From the IMG/VR virus record IMGVR_UViG_3300032083_002704, positions 1 through 20,034 of that record: 20,034 nucleotides of DNA; one strand, 5' to 3'. Both the position numbers and the translations under genes were made by a program. The DNA is from a virus. Position 1 is the first letter of the stretch. Every line of letters begins with the position of its first letter. The notes under the pieces are model-generated. The model searched no databases and was not told the origin of the DNA. It saw nothing but the letters and a program-made list of their open reading frames with translations. Positions 12,673 through 19,350 of this stretch are shown here, in pieces.

Positions 12673-14529
12673 ATGGCTATAGAAAACAACATATTATCGG
12701 ACATAACAGTCCACATGAAATACGCTCGGTATCTTCCAGAGCAGGAAAGAAGAGAGAATTGGGAAGAATTGGTTACAAGAAACAAAGAAATGCATTTGAA
12801 AAAGTTTCCACAATTAAAAGATACAATTGATTGGGCATATAAATATGTCTATAACAAAAAGGTCTTGCCTTCAATGCGTTCAATGCAGTTTGGAGGTAAA
12901 CCTATTGATGTATCACCAAACAGAATATTCAATTGCGCTTATGCTCCAATTGATCACATGAAAGTCTTTGGAGAGATTATGTTTCTTCTTCTCGGAGGAA
13001 CAGGTGTAGGCTATTCAGTCCAAAATCATCACGTAGAGAAACTCCCTGCGATCCATAAACCATCGGGAAAGAGAACAAGACGTTATCTAATTGGAGACTC
13101 TATTGAGGGGTGGTCTGATTCTGTCAATGCATTGATGAAGGTTTATTTCACAGGCGGCTCTAAACTACGATTTGACTTCTCAGACATCCGTCCAAAGGGT
13201 GCAAGACTAGTTACTAGTGGAGGAAAAGCTCCCGGACCACAACCTTTGAAAGAGTGCCTCCTTAAAGTACAAGGAATTTTAGATGGAAAAGAAAACGGTG
13301 ATCAACTTACCACAATTGAAGTCCACGATATTATCTGCTACATCGCAGACGCTGTATTGGCCGGCGGTATTCGTAGGGCTGCTCTCATTAGCTTATTTAG
13401 TGCTACTGATCAACATATGCTTGGCGCTAAATCAGGTAAATGGTATGAGACAAACCCACAACGTGGAAGAGCAAACAACTCAGTAGTTATAATGAGACAT
13501 AGGATAGACAAGGAAACATTCCTTGATCTCTGGGATCGTGTAAAAGCTTCCGGTGCTGGAGAGCCTGGGTTTTATTTTACAAACGACAAAGACTACGGCT
13601 GTAATCCATGTTGTGAGATCTCTCTTAGACCATTTCAATTTTGTAATTTGACAGAAATTAACGTTTCTGATGTTAAAGACCAAGATGAGCTAGATAACAG
13701 AGCACAAGCTGCTGCTATCATAGGAACACTACAAGCAGCTTACACAGACTTCCATTATCTGCGTCCTGTTTGGAAGAGAAACACTGAGAAAGACTATCTG
13801 ATTGGTGTATCAATGACAGGCATAGCATCAGGTAAAGTACTTGAATTAGATATGAAAAGAGCAGCAAAGTGTGTAAAGGAATTGAACGCACAAGTAGCCA
13901 AAGAGATTGGAATAGGTCCTGCTTCTCGTTGCACTACAGTGAAACCAGCAGGAACAACAAGTCTGACTCTTGGAACAAGTTCTGGAATTCATGCGTGGCA
14001 TAACGACTATTATCTACGCAGAATCCGCGTAGGAAAGAGTGAAAGCATTTATTCTTATCTACAAATAAATCACCCAGAATTGATCGAGGATGAATTTTTT
14101 AGACCTCATGACACTGCTGTCATCTCTGTGCCTCAAAAAGCTCCTGAAGGGGCAATTACGCGTCACGAATCGGCATTAGATTTGCTTGAGAGAGTAAAGA
14201 AAGTTCATCTCGAATGGGTAAAGATAGGACACAGGAAAGGACAAAATACTAACAATGTGTCTGCCACTATTACTATCAAACCTGACGAGTGGCAAGAAGT
14301 TGGAGACTGGATGTGGGATAACAAACACAACTATAACGGCTTATCAGTTTTGCCATTCTCTGAGCATAGTTACAAACAAGCTCCTTTTGAAGATTGCAGC
14401 AAGGAAGAATATGAATCCTTAATGCCTTCTCTAAAAGAAGTAAATTTGGACAATGTGATAGAGATAGATGATAACACAAACCTCACAGGAGAGCTTGCTT
14501 GTGCAGGTGGAGCTTGTGAGATCACATAA
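12673..14529 (+). CDS. nrdJ: Class II (adenosylcobalamin-dependent) ribonucleotide reductase
   Basis: 618 aa. Reduces ribonucleotides to deoxyribonucleotides using coenzyme B12 to form the thiyl radical. C88 (RIFNCAY) and C324 (FQFCNLTEIN) are the redox pair; N311, C313 and E315 in GCNPCCEISL form the active-site triad. The C-terminal tail has C610 and C615 (ACAGGACEIT) for re-reduction by thioredoxin or glutaredoxin. LLLGGTGVGYSVQ and KPAGTTSLTLGTSSGIH are typical family segments. No N-terminal ATP-cone and no companion small subunit gene are seen, which supports class II over class I. It depends on host or environmental B12. It lies behind the helicase in one transcript and is followed by a new promoter. 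Confidence 0.93.
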   Translation: MAIENNILSDITVHMKYARYLPEQERRENWEELVTRNKEMHLKKFPQLKDTIDWAYKYVYNKKVLPSMRSMQFGGKPIDVSPNRIFNCAYAPIDHMKVFGEIMFLLLGGTGVGYSVQNHHVEKLPAIHKPSGKRTRRYLIGDSIEGWSDSVNALMKVYFTGGSKLRFDFSDIRPKGARLVTSGGKAPGPQPLKECLLKVQGILDGKENGDQLTTIEVHDIICYIADAVLAGGIRRAALISLFSATDQHMLGAKSGKWYETNPQRGRANNSVVIMRHRIDKETFLDLWDRVKASGAGEPGFYFTNDKDYGCNPCCEISLRPFQFCNLTEINVSDVKDQDELDNRAQAAAIIGTLQAAYTDFHYLRPVWKRNTEKDYLIGVSMTGIASGKVLELDMKRAAKCVKELNAQVAKEIGIGPASRCTTVKPAGTTSLTLGTSSGIHAWHNDYYLRRIRVGKSESIYSYLQINHPELIEDEFFRPHDTAVISVPQKAPEGAITRHESALDLLERVKKVHLEWVKIGHRKGQNTNNVSATITIKPDEWQEVGDWMWDNKHNYNGLSVLPFSEHSYKQAPFEDCSKEEYESLMPSLKEVNLDNVIEIDDNTNLTGELACAGGACEIT

Positions 14530-14536
14530 AAAAAAC

Positions 14537-14565
14537 TTGACAGATGGTTTAGACCATGTTATAAT
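14537..14565 (+). promoter_or_regulatory. Strong sigma70 promoter of the Hc1-like gene
   Basis: TTGACA (14537-14542), 17-base spacer, TATAAT (14560-14565), extended -10 TG, preceded by eight A. Predicted start about 14572. No hairpin terminator separates it from the reductase gene. Confidence 0.87.
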
Positions 14566-14596
14566 ATAAATTCATAATAAACAAAAAGGAGAACTT

Positions 14597-14782
14597 ATGA
14601 AACAAAAACTACTAGAGACAATTGAGAGACTAAATGAGATTCTTTCTGATATCGAAAAGGTAGAAGACAAATCTTATGGCTATAAAGCAGCTGCTGTTCG
14701 TGCTAGAAAAGCTTTGCATGAAACAAAAGGTGTGTGCCAAGATCTCCGTAAGGAAATACAAGCTAAGAAAAACGAAGAATAG
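14597..14782 (+). CDS. Hc1 histone H1-like DNA-binding protein
   Basis: 61 aa, Lys/Arg-rich and helical. YKAAAVRARKALHETKG (28-44) followed by DLRKEIQAKK (48-57) matches the pattern of the Hc1 family (KGNKAAAxRxR...RKE), known from Chlamydia Hc1 and short homologues in many bacteria. The long Lys/Ala tail of chlamydial Hc1 is absent. Such proteins compact DNA or change transcription. AAAGGAG lies six bases before the ATG, and a dedicated strong promoter drives the gene alone, which suggests high, possibly early expression. Role on host or phage DNA is inference. Confidence 0.65.
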   Translation: MKQKLLETIERLNEILSDIEKVEDKSYGYKAAAVRARKALHETKGVCQDLRKEIQAKKNEE

Positions 14783-14795
14783 TTATATTTTTCAC

Positions 14796-14824
14796 TTGAC
14801 AAATGCTCCTAGAGGTGTTATAAT
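14796..14824 (+). promoter_or_regulatory. Strong sigma70 promoter of the GroES-like gene
   Basis: TTGACA (14796-14801), 17-base spacer, TATAAT (14819-14824), extended -10 TG. Predicted start about 14831, about 98 bases before the gene. Confidence 0.87.
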
Positions 14825-14830
14825 ATATAT

Positions 14831-14928
14831 AATGCTTTTAGGAGCATTTTGCTGTTTGACTTATGGTGTTGAATAGAACTTGTGGCAACTCTTCTTTGCG
14901 CGACAAGTTTTACTTTATTGGAGGTTAG
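14831..14928 (+). promoter_or_regulatory. Leader with a 5'-terminal hairpin before the GroES-like gene
   Basis: AATGCT (14831-14836) pairs with AGCATT (14843-14848), six bp with a 6-base loop, beginning exactly at the predicted first transcribed base. An ATG at 14832 opens a 14-codon frame (MLLGAFCCLTYGVE, stop 14874-14876) with no ribosome site, which could only be read as a leaderless ORF. The rest (14877-14920) shows no clear feature until TTGGAGG. Confidence 0.4.
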
Positions 14929-15216
14929 ATGTTTATAAATATATATAACAGACACGTTCTCATTGAACTCGTCGAGGAAAAAGAGGAAGAGCAAAAATCC
15001 CTTATTGCTTTGCCACAAGATTACAAGAAAACTGTGTCACCATACATGGTCGCAAAAGTACTTCAAATATCTGATGATTGCAAATTGTTCCTAGAACAAG
15101 GAGACCTTATTGTAATTGAACGTAGAATGTTAACAGAGATAGAAATTAAAGGCGAAAAGAACTATTTAGTGTTAGAAAACTATATCTATGGGAGAATAGA
15201 CGATGAAACTTACTAA
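14929..15216 (+). CDS. GroES/gp31-like co-chaperonin
   Basis: 95 aa, the GroES size. The order of segments fits: INIYNRHVLIELVEEKEE (N-terminal strand pair), a variable 10-residue mobile-loop region around KSLIALPQD, VSPYMVAKVLQI (like GxVxAVG), LFLEQGDLIVIE (like VKxGDxVxF), then LVLENYIYGRI (like IMxExDILAI). Phage co-chaperonins such as T4 gp31 replace GroES so that host GroEL folds phage proteins, chiefly the capsid protein. The usual GGI-hydrophobic loop is altered (LIAL), as in other phage versions. TTGGAGG is seven bases before the ATG. Its own promoter and leader set it apart; the 3' end overlaps the next gene. Confidence 0.72.
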   Translation: MFINIYNRHVLIELVEEKEEEQKSLIALPQDYKKTVSPYMVAKVLQISDDCKLFLEQGDLIVIERRMLTEIEIKGEKNYLVLENYIYGRIDDETY

Positions 15217-15979
15217 ACAATTGCTAAAAGAAATGATTCTTAACGAAATGAATGAGGGGATGATGAATCCTCAAAGCATAGAACAAGACGTTAAAAAAAT
15301 CATAAACTCATTCAAACAAGCCGAAGGTGCTTCGCAAGTTGCAATGATAACTGCTGAAGAACCACCTGGTGCTGGATCCAATTTTGAATGGAATAATGAT
15401 GAAATGCAGGGTTATCTAAAAATGGATTTGAATGGCAAAGGATATGATTATTATCCTATCGATGGTGACTATGGTGCACTAGAAAATTCTTTGTTCGTTG
15501 TTGTACAAGGTGAACCAAGGCCAAATTTTTATGACGATATGGTGAGATTGGGCAAGAAATATAACCAAGACGCTGTTATAGTTGGACGAAAGCAAGAATC
15601 GATGCAGACGGATCCAACACAACAAGGACCAGCATATCACATGGAGTTCGAAATGATCTCACTCCATCCAACAAAGACAGGACACCCAAACATGGACCCT
15701 AGACAACAAAGCGTAACTGATACAAGAGACCAAACACAAACAGGACCAAGCGTTCAAGGTAGACAGAGTTTCTTTTCTCGAGCTGGGTCATTCAAATTTG
15801 TTGTACCGTTCTTTTCACCAAGTCCGGCGGATCAAACAACTTTCCGAGGTAACGTGAGAGATGTTCGGGAACAAATATCTTCCTTGCAAGAACAAGTGAA
15901 GAATACGAACTCTACTTTGAAAAAAAGAGCTTTAAGATTTGAAATAGAAAGGTTGTACAAAATTCAAAGGAATCGATAA
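15203..15979 (+). CDS. DUF3293-like phage protein
   Basis: 258 aa. Residues 46-130 follow the DUF3293 pattern: AMITAEEP (47-54), WNND (63-66), YYPIDGDYGALENSLFVV (83-100) and LGKKYNQDAVIV (116-127). DUF3293 proteins are small and uncharacterised. The N-terminus MKLTKQLLKEMI is a short amphipathic segment also seen at the starts of other marine phage proteins. After 130 comes a polar Gln/Thr/Pro-rich linker (135-185), then a basic helical end with heptad-like spacing. It overlaps the co-chaperonin gene by 14 bases and shares an A with the thyX start. Confidence 0.6.
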   Translation: MKLTKQLLKEMILNEMNEGMMNPQSIEQDVKKIINSFKQAEGASQVAMITAEEPPGAGSNFEWNNDEMQGYLKMDLNGKGYDYYPIDGDYGALENSLFVVVQGEPRPNFYDDMVRLGKKYNQDAVIVGRKQESMQTDPTQQGPAYHMEFEMISLHPTKTGHPNMDPRQQSVTDTRDQTQTGPSVQGRQSFFSRAGSFKFVVPFFSPSPADQTTFRGNVRDVREQISSLQEQVKNTNSTLKKRALRFEIERLYKIQRNR

Positions 15980-16686
15980 TGCCTTATGCTAAAACGATAC
16001 CCTTATACCATGATGATATCGGTTGTGTCTCTTATGTGGAGCACATGGGGACTGATCTTACTGTTGTTAATTCAGCAAGAGTCTCCTTTGGTGTCGAGAA
16101 AGCTGAGCTTGATAGTAAAGACAAAAAGCTTATTAAATATCTCATTAAACACAGACATACTTCAACTCTGGAGCACAACACAATTACTTTTAGGTTTACT
16201 GTGCCTTTATTTGTTCGCTCACAACATCACAGACATCGTACTTGGTCTTATAATGAAATCTCAAGAAGATACACAGACAAAGACCTCAACTTCTATCTTC
16301 CGAACAATTTTCGAACACAGCACAAATCTAACAGACAAGCATCAAACGCCGAAGAGTTAATAAACCCAAGAGTTTATGGTGATTTGTCCCCTTTGACAGC
16401 GAAAGAGCTTTTAGAAAACAAAACTTATGAATGTTTAGACACTTTCAATAACTTGTTAGAAGCTGGTGTTTGTAGAGAACAAGCAAGAATGATTTTACCA
16501 CAAAATCTTTACACAGAGTATTACGGAACAGTCAATCTCAATAATTTACTTAAATTTATTGGTCTTCGAACTCACGAAGGAGCCCAATGGGAGATCCAAA
16601 AAGTAGCAGAAGCATGTTTAGAGATCGCTACGGATCTTTGGCCGGAAACGGTAACAGCTTACAGGAGCATTAGAAATGAGCAATAG
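15979..16686 (+). CDS. thyX: Flavin-dependent thymidylate synthase ThyX
   Basis: 235 aa. Makes dTMP from dUMP with methylene-tetrahydrofolate and FAD/NADPH. The signature R-H-R-x-x-S-x-N-E-x-S-x-R-Y is complete at 85-98 (RHRTWSYNEISRRY). HTSTLEH (60-66) is the usual upstream motif, and LRTHEGAQWEIQ near 196-207 the usual C-terminal substrate-binding segment. The start codon overlaps the previous stop. With the B12-dependent reductase it provides the dNTP supply. Confidence 0.95.
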   Translation: MPYAKTIPLYHDDIGCVSYVEHMGTDLTVVNSARVSFGVEKAELDSKDKKLIKYLIKHRHTSTLEHNTITFRFTVPLFVRSQHHRHRTWSYNEISRRYTDKDLNFYLPNNFRTQHKSNRQASNAEELINPRVYGDLSPLTAKELLENKTYECLDTFNNLLEAGVCREQARMILPQNLYTEYYGTVNLNNLLKFIGLRTHEGAQWEIQKVAEACLEIATDLWPETVTAYRSIRNEQ

Positions 16687-17638
16687 AGAAGTTGAAATAT
16701 TGTTTGAGAACCTTAGAAGATCTTACCAGGTTCAAAAGATTTACCACCCTGGTATTGAACTACTAGAAGAAGCTATTAATAGAAGAGATTTTTTAAAGGG
16801 ATTGGGAGCTCTGGGTGTTGTAGGTGGAACTACTTTAGCCTCACTAAAGAAAAACATGACACCAGAGGACGTAGAAACTGAAGATGCAAGAACTGAGTTG
16901 GAAAAATATCATGATAAAATTAAAGAAAAAGGCGAAGAGTATTGGAAAAGTGATAAAGTAGCTACCACCAATGCCCCAGCCAATGAAGATGGAATTGTGA
17001 AAGATGGGTTTATGAAAGGAACCTACAATGCTAAAATTCCAATGAAAAGAATGATAAAGAAATACAAAGATGATTGGTATCAACTTAATCCTAAGATGGT
17101 TTTCATACATCCCGGAGCACTAGATAAGGAAGAGGTGTTACCAACAACAGGATTAACTGTTTCTCAACAAACAGATTATTACTATAGTAAAGACATTCTA
17201 AACTTGCACAATGTCTTGTACAATGCTAACGCATGGCCTTACAATCCACCTTTTGATGAAATACCTTATCTGTATAACAAAGAAGGGCAAATATACTTAC
17301 CACTATCTTGGTCAGTTGCATATAACGTTTGGCAAATAAAAGTTTATGAATTTCTTGACGATATAGCAAAAAACGGTTATACTATACCTGAAGGCTCTAA
17401 CAAACCAGTTATGAAACCTGAAGAAGAGATTAAAAAAATAATAAAAAGGTACCACTTCGGTACTAAAAAAGAAAGAATTTATATATTAAAAGAATTTGAA
17501 TTATCCCAAGGGGATGATTTCAAGATTAGTGATTACTTGCAAGATAAAGCAAGTCAAATACACTCACCACAAAACGACACTGGACTACAAGAAGCAAAAA
17601 ATCGGAGGAAAATATGCATAAAGATATCCAATTCATAG
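16676..17638 (+). CDS. Unknown protein with an internal twin-arginine-like signal
   Basis: 320 aa, overlapping thyX by 11 bases. NRRDFLKG (35-42) followed by a hydrophobic Gly/Ala/Val/Leu stretch to about 55 and then a Lys-containing region reads like a Tat export signal (consensus S/T-RR-x-FLK). The n-region would be 35 residues, long but within the range seen; no better start codon is near. No clear AxA cleavage site follows, so a membrane-anchored form is possible. Residues 60-130 are charged; the rest contains many Tyr, Trp and Pro (for example YNANAWPYNPPFDEIPYLY) and recalls no known family. The end contains a promoter-like sequence and the ribosome site of the next small gene. Confidence 0.6.
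   Translation: MSNREVEILFENLRRSYQVQKIYHPGIELLEEAINRRDFLKGLGALGVVGGTTLASLKKNMTPEDVETEDARTELEKYHDKIKEKGEEYWKSDKVATTNAPANEDGIVKDGFMKGTYNAKIPMKRMIKKYKDDWYQLNPKMVFIHPGALDKEEVLPTTGLTVSQQTDYYYSKDILNLHNVLYNANAWPYNPPFDEIPYLYNKEGQIYLPLSWSVAYNVWQIKVYEFLDDIAKNGYTIPEGSNKPVMKPEEEIKKIIKRYHFGTKKERIYILKEFELSQGDDFKISDYLQDKASQIHSPQNDTGLQEAKNRRKICIKISNS
17355..17383 (+). promoter_or_regulatory. Promoter candidate inside the twin-arginine gene
   Basis: TTGACG (17355-17360), 17-base spacer, TATACT (17378-17383). One -35 mismatch; the spacer ends CGGT as at the helicase promoter (AGGT). It would feed the small lipoprotein gene and those after it. It lies in coding sequence, so chance is possible. Confidence 0.4.
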
Positions 17639-17757
17639 TTTACACCTGGATGACTCTAATTATTAGTAGCTGCCATGATGATAGTTGTTCAAAATTAAAA
17701 ATGCCACAAATCTATCATGACGGACATCCAACAAGGTGTATCAAGTGTGCAAAATAA
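17614..17757 (+). CDS. Tiny lipoprotein-like protein, 47 aa
   Basis: ATG at 17614 follows CGGAGG with five bases between. K3 near the N-terminus, a hydrophobic core FIVYTWMTLII and ISSC with C20 make a credible lipoprotein signal and lipobox. The mature part is about 28 residues with C24 and a C-terminal CIKC pair. It overlaps the gene before it by 25 bases and the one after it by 41 bases. The initiation region resembles that of the helicase gene (both CGGAGG, then MHKD). Function unknown. Confidence 0.6.
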   Translation: MHKDIQFIVYTWMTLIISSCHDDSCSKLKMPQIYHDGHPTRCIKCAK

Positions 17758-17995
17758 CAAACCAATAACAAAGCCTCTATTCTCTATCGGTGATCTGGTA
17801 AAGATTAGGGGTTTCGGTGTGGTGCTAACCCAGAGTGAGATAGGAATAGTCACCAAGGGTCCTTATTCATATAGGTCAATAGAATCATATCACGACCTAG
17901 TATATTTTGAATGGTGGTGTTATGACATTTTAGTGGGAAAAGAACTAATTAGAATGATGCCGGAAAACTTTTTATTGGAGGTAGAGATAAAGTGA
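17717..17995 (+). CDS. Small SH3-like barrel protein
   Basis: Up to 92 aa. FSIGDLVKIRGFGVVLT, then EIGIVTKGPY, DLVYFEWWCYDI and MMPENFLLEVEI follow the strand order of short phage proteins with an SH3-like barrel (GDLVki...iGiV...y.v.w...i.e.nL). Binding target unknown. The start is uncertain: ATG 17717 has no ribosome site and lies 41 bases inside the small lipoprotein gene; GTG 17747 is an alternative. Both suggest translational coupling. The stop overlaps the next GTG start. Confidence 0.6.
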   Translation: MTDIQQGVSSVQNNKPITKPLFSIGDLVKIRGFGVVLTQSEIGIVTKGPYSYRSIESYHDLVYFEWWCYDILVGKELIRMMPENFLLEVEIK

Positions 17996-19350
17996 AACTG
18001 AAAAATCTATTAGAATCTTGGGACAGGTTTGTCAAAGAAAAACAAGCAATGCAAATTGAAGGAACTGAACTAGAAGAGAATCGGATCTATATTGCCAAAC
18101 TAATAGATACAGTGTTGCAAAGACCAACCAACAATCAGGAGATAAACAAACAACTTCGAGCAAAAACCCCTGGGATCACAAAAAGAGATGCAAACCTACT
18201 TCTTTATTTATATAAAGGTGTTGACGAAAATGGTAATCTCATGAATGAAGAAAATGTGAAAGATGTTGAAGAAGAGTTAAATCAAAGAGCTGTTAAGTTT
18301 CACGATTCACTTGAAACTCAAGAGTTAATTGATATTTTTTATGCTGATGCTCCTCACTTAATACATTTTCACTTACCAATGATGAGAGAAAAGGCTCAAA
18401 AAGACAGCCACCAGTCTAAGTATATGCTATCAAAAGCACCCGGATCGTTTAGCGATTTTTATTTTGCTAGGCTGACAAACAGTGCGGTTTTTAAAGATAC
18501 AACAGCTGGTTCTGGAATGAAAGATTTTATGCATAAAGATTCAGACGAACTTAAGAACATAAACCCTAAGCATTTTCATTTATTTAAGCTTGAGTATTTA
18601 ATAGAAATAGTTTATGAGCTTATACAAGATAATGCATTCGACATCAGTAACAATTTGGGTTCTTTATGGACCATACCAGAATTAGATAATGATACATTTG
18701 TGAAGAACTATATAATGGGCATTTCTAAGAAGTCGTATGAAGCCAAGATGGAACTAAATAAACAAGAGCATCCAACATTTGGCCCAATGATAGAAAAACA
18801 AAGACATAGAATGAATCGTTTGTTTCGTTATTATTATTATGGCGAATACTTAAATAGCACAACAGAAGAACAGGTTAAACTAATTGATGATTACATGCCA
18901 AAAATACTTGACATTGACACTCATCAAGTAAAAAACAAATTGGTACCAAAATATTCTATCCTGTTGTCTTTGGTATGGAATAATTTCCCAAAAGAAAGTC
19001 AAAAAAAATATGAACTACCATTTTTAAAAATAGTATACACAGCAAAAAACTCAGATGATATAGAATATGATATAAATAAAATAATAAAAGAAAAAGGTGT
19101 ATTAGGGACAGATAAACCTGCTGGAGCAAATGTTCCCATGGGATTGGCAGGAGAGACAGAAGATTACCGATTAGGCGGAGCAAATGAAGATCTGGATAAA
19201 ATTATAGAGATGGCAACTACTGAAAACAACAAAGATATACAAAAAATGTGGTCAAAATTTCTTTTGGTATACAATAGATTAAATCAAACTTCTAGAGATA
19301 GCTTAAGTGATAAAATAAAAACCTTAAAGTCCCTATTGAGGAAAAAATGA
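17992..19350 (+). CDS. Unknown 452-aa phage protein
   Basis: GTG start with GGAGG 10 bases upstream, overlapping the previous stop by four bases. The protein is mostly helical and charged, without signal peptide or membrane segment. The N-terminus MKLKNLLESWDRFVKEKQ is an amphipathic segment like the starts of several neighbours. Tyr-rich RLFRYYYYGEYL occurs near 280. A Gly-rich loop TDKPAGANVPMGLAGETED near 370 is the least regular part. I recognise no family. It could be a structural or head-maturation protein given the move away from replication genes, but nothing in the sequence proves it. Confidence 0.65.
   Translation: MKLKNLLESWDRFVKEKQAMQIEGTELEENRIYIAKLIDTVLQRPTNNQEINKQLRAKTPGITKRDANLLLYLYKGVDENGNLMNEENVKDVEEELNQRAVKFHDSLETQELIDIFYADAPHLIHFHLPMMREKAQKDSHQSKYMLSKAPGSFSDFYFARLTNSAVFKDTTAGSGMKDFMHKDSDELKNINPKHFHLFKLEYLIEIVYELIQDNAFDISNNLGSLWTIPELDNDTFVKNYIMGISKKSYEAKMELNKQEHPTFGPMIEKQRHRMNRLFRYYYYGEYLNSTTEEQVKLIDDYMPKILDIDTHQVKNKLVPKYSILLSLVWNNFPKESQKKYELPFLKIVYTAKNSDDIEYDINKIIKEKGVLGTDKPAGANVPMGLAGETEDYRLGGANEDLDKIIEMATTENNKDIQKMWSKFLLVYNRLNQTSRDSLSDKIKTLKSLLRKK

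Noticed and set aside
13648-13676. TTGACA with TGTTAA at 17 bases inside the reductase gene
   Set aside because: Poor -10 and no downstream gene start nearby.
18906-18950. Doubled TTGACA inside the 452-aa gene
   Set aside because: No -10-like hexamer at 15-19 bases from either copy.
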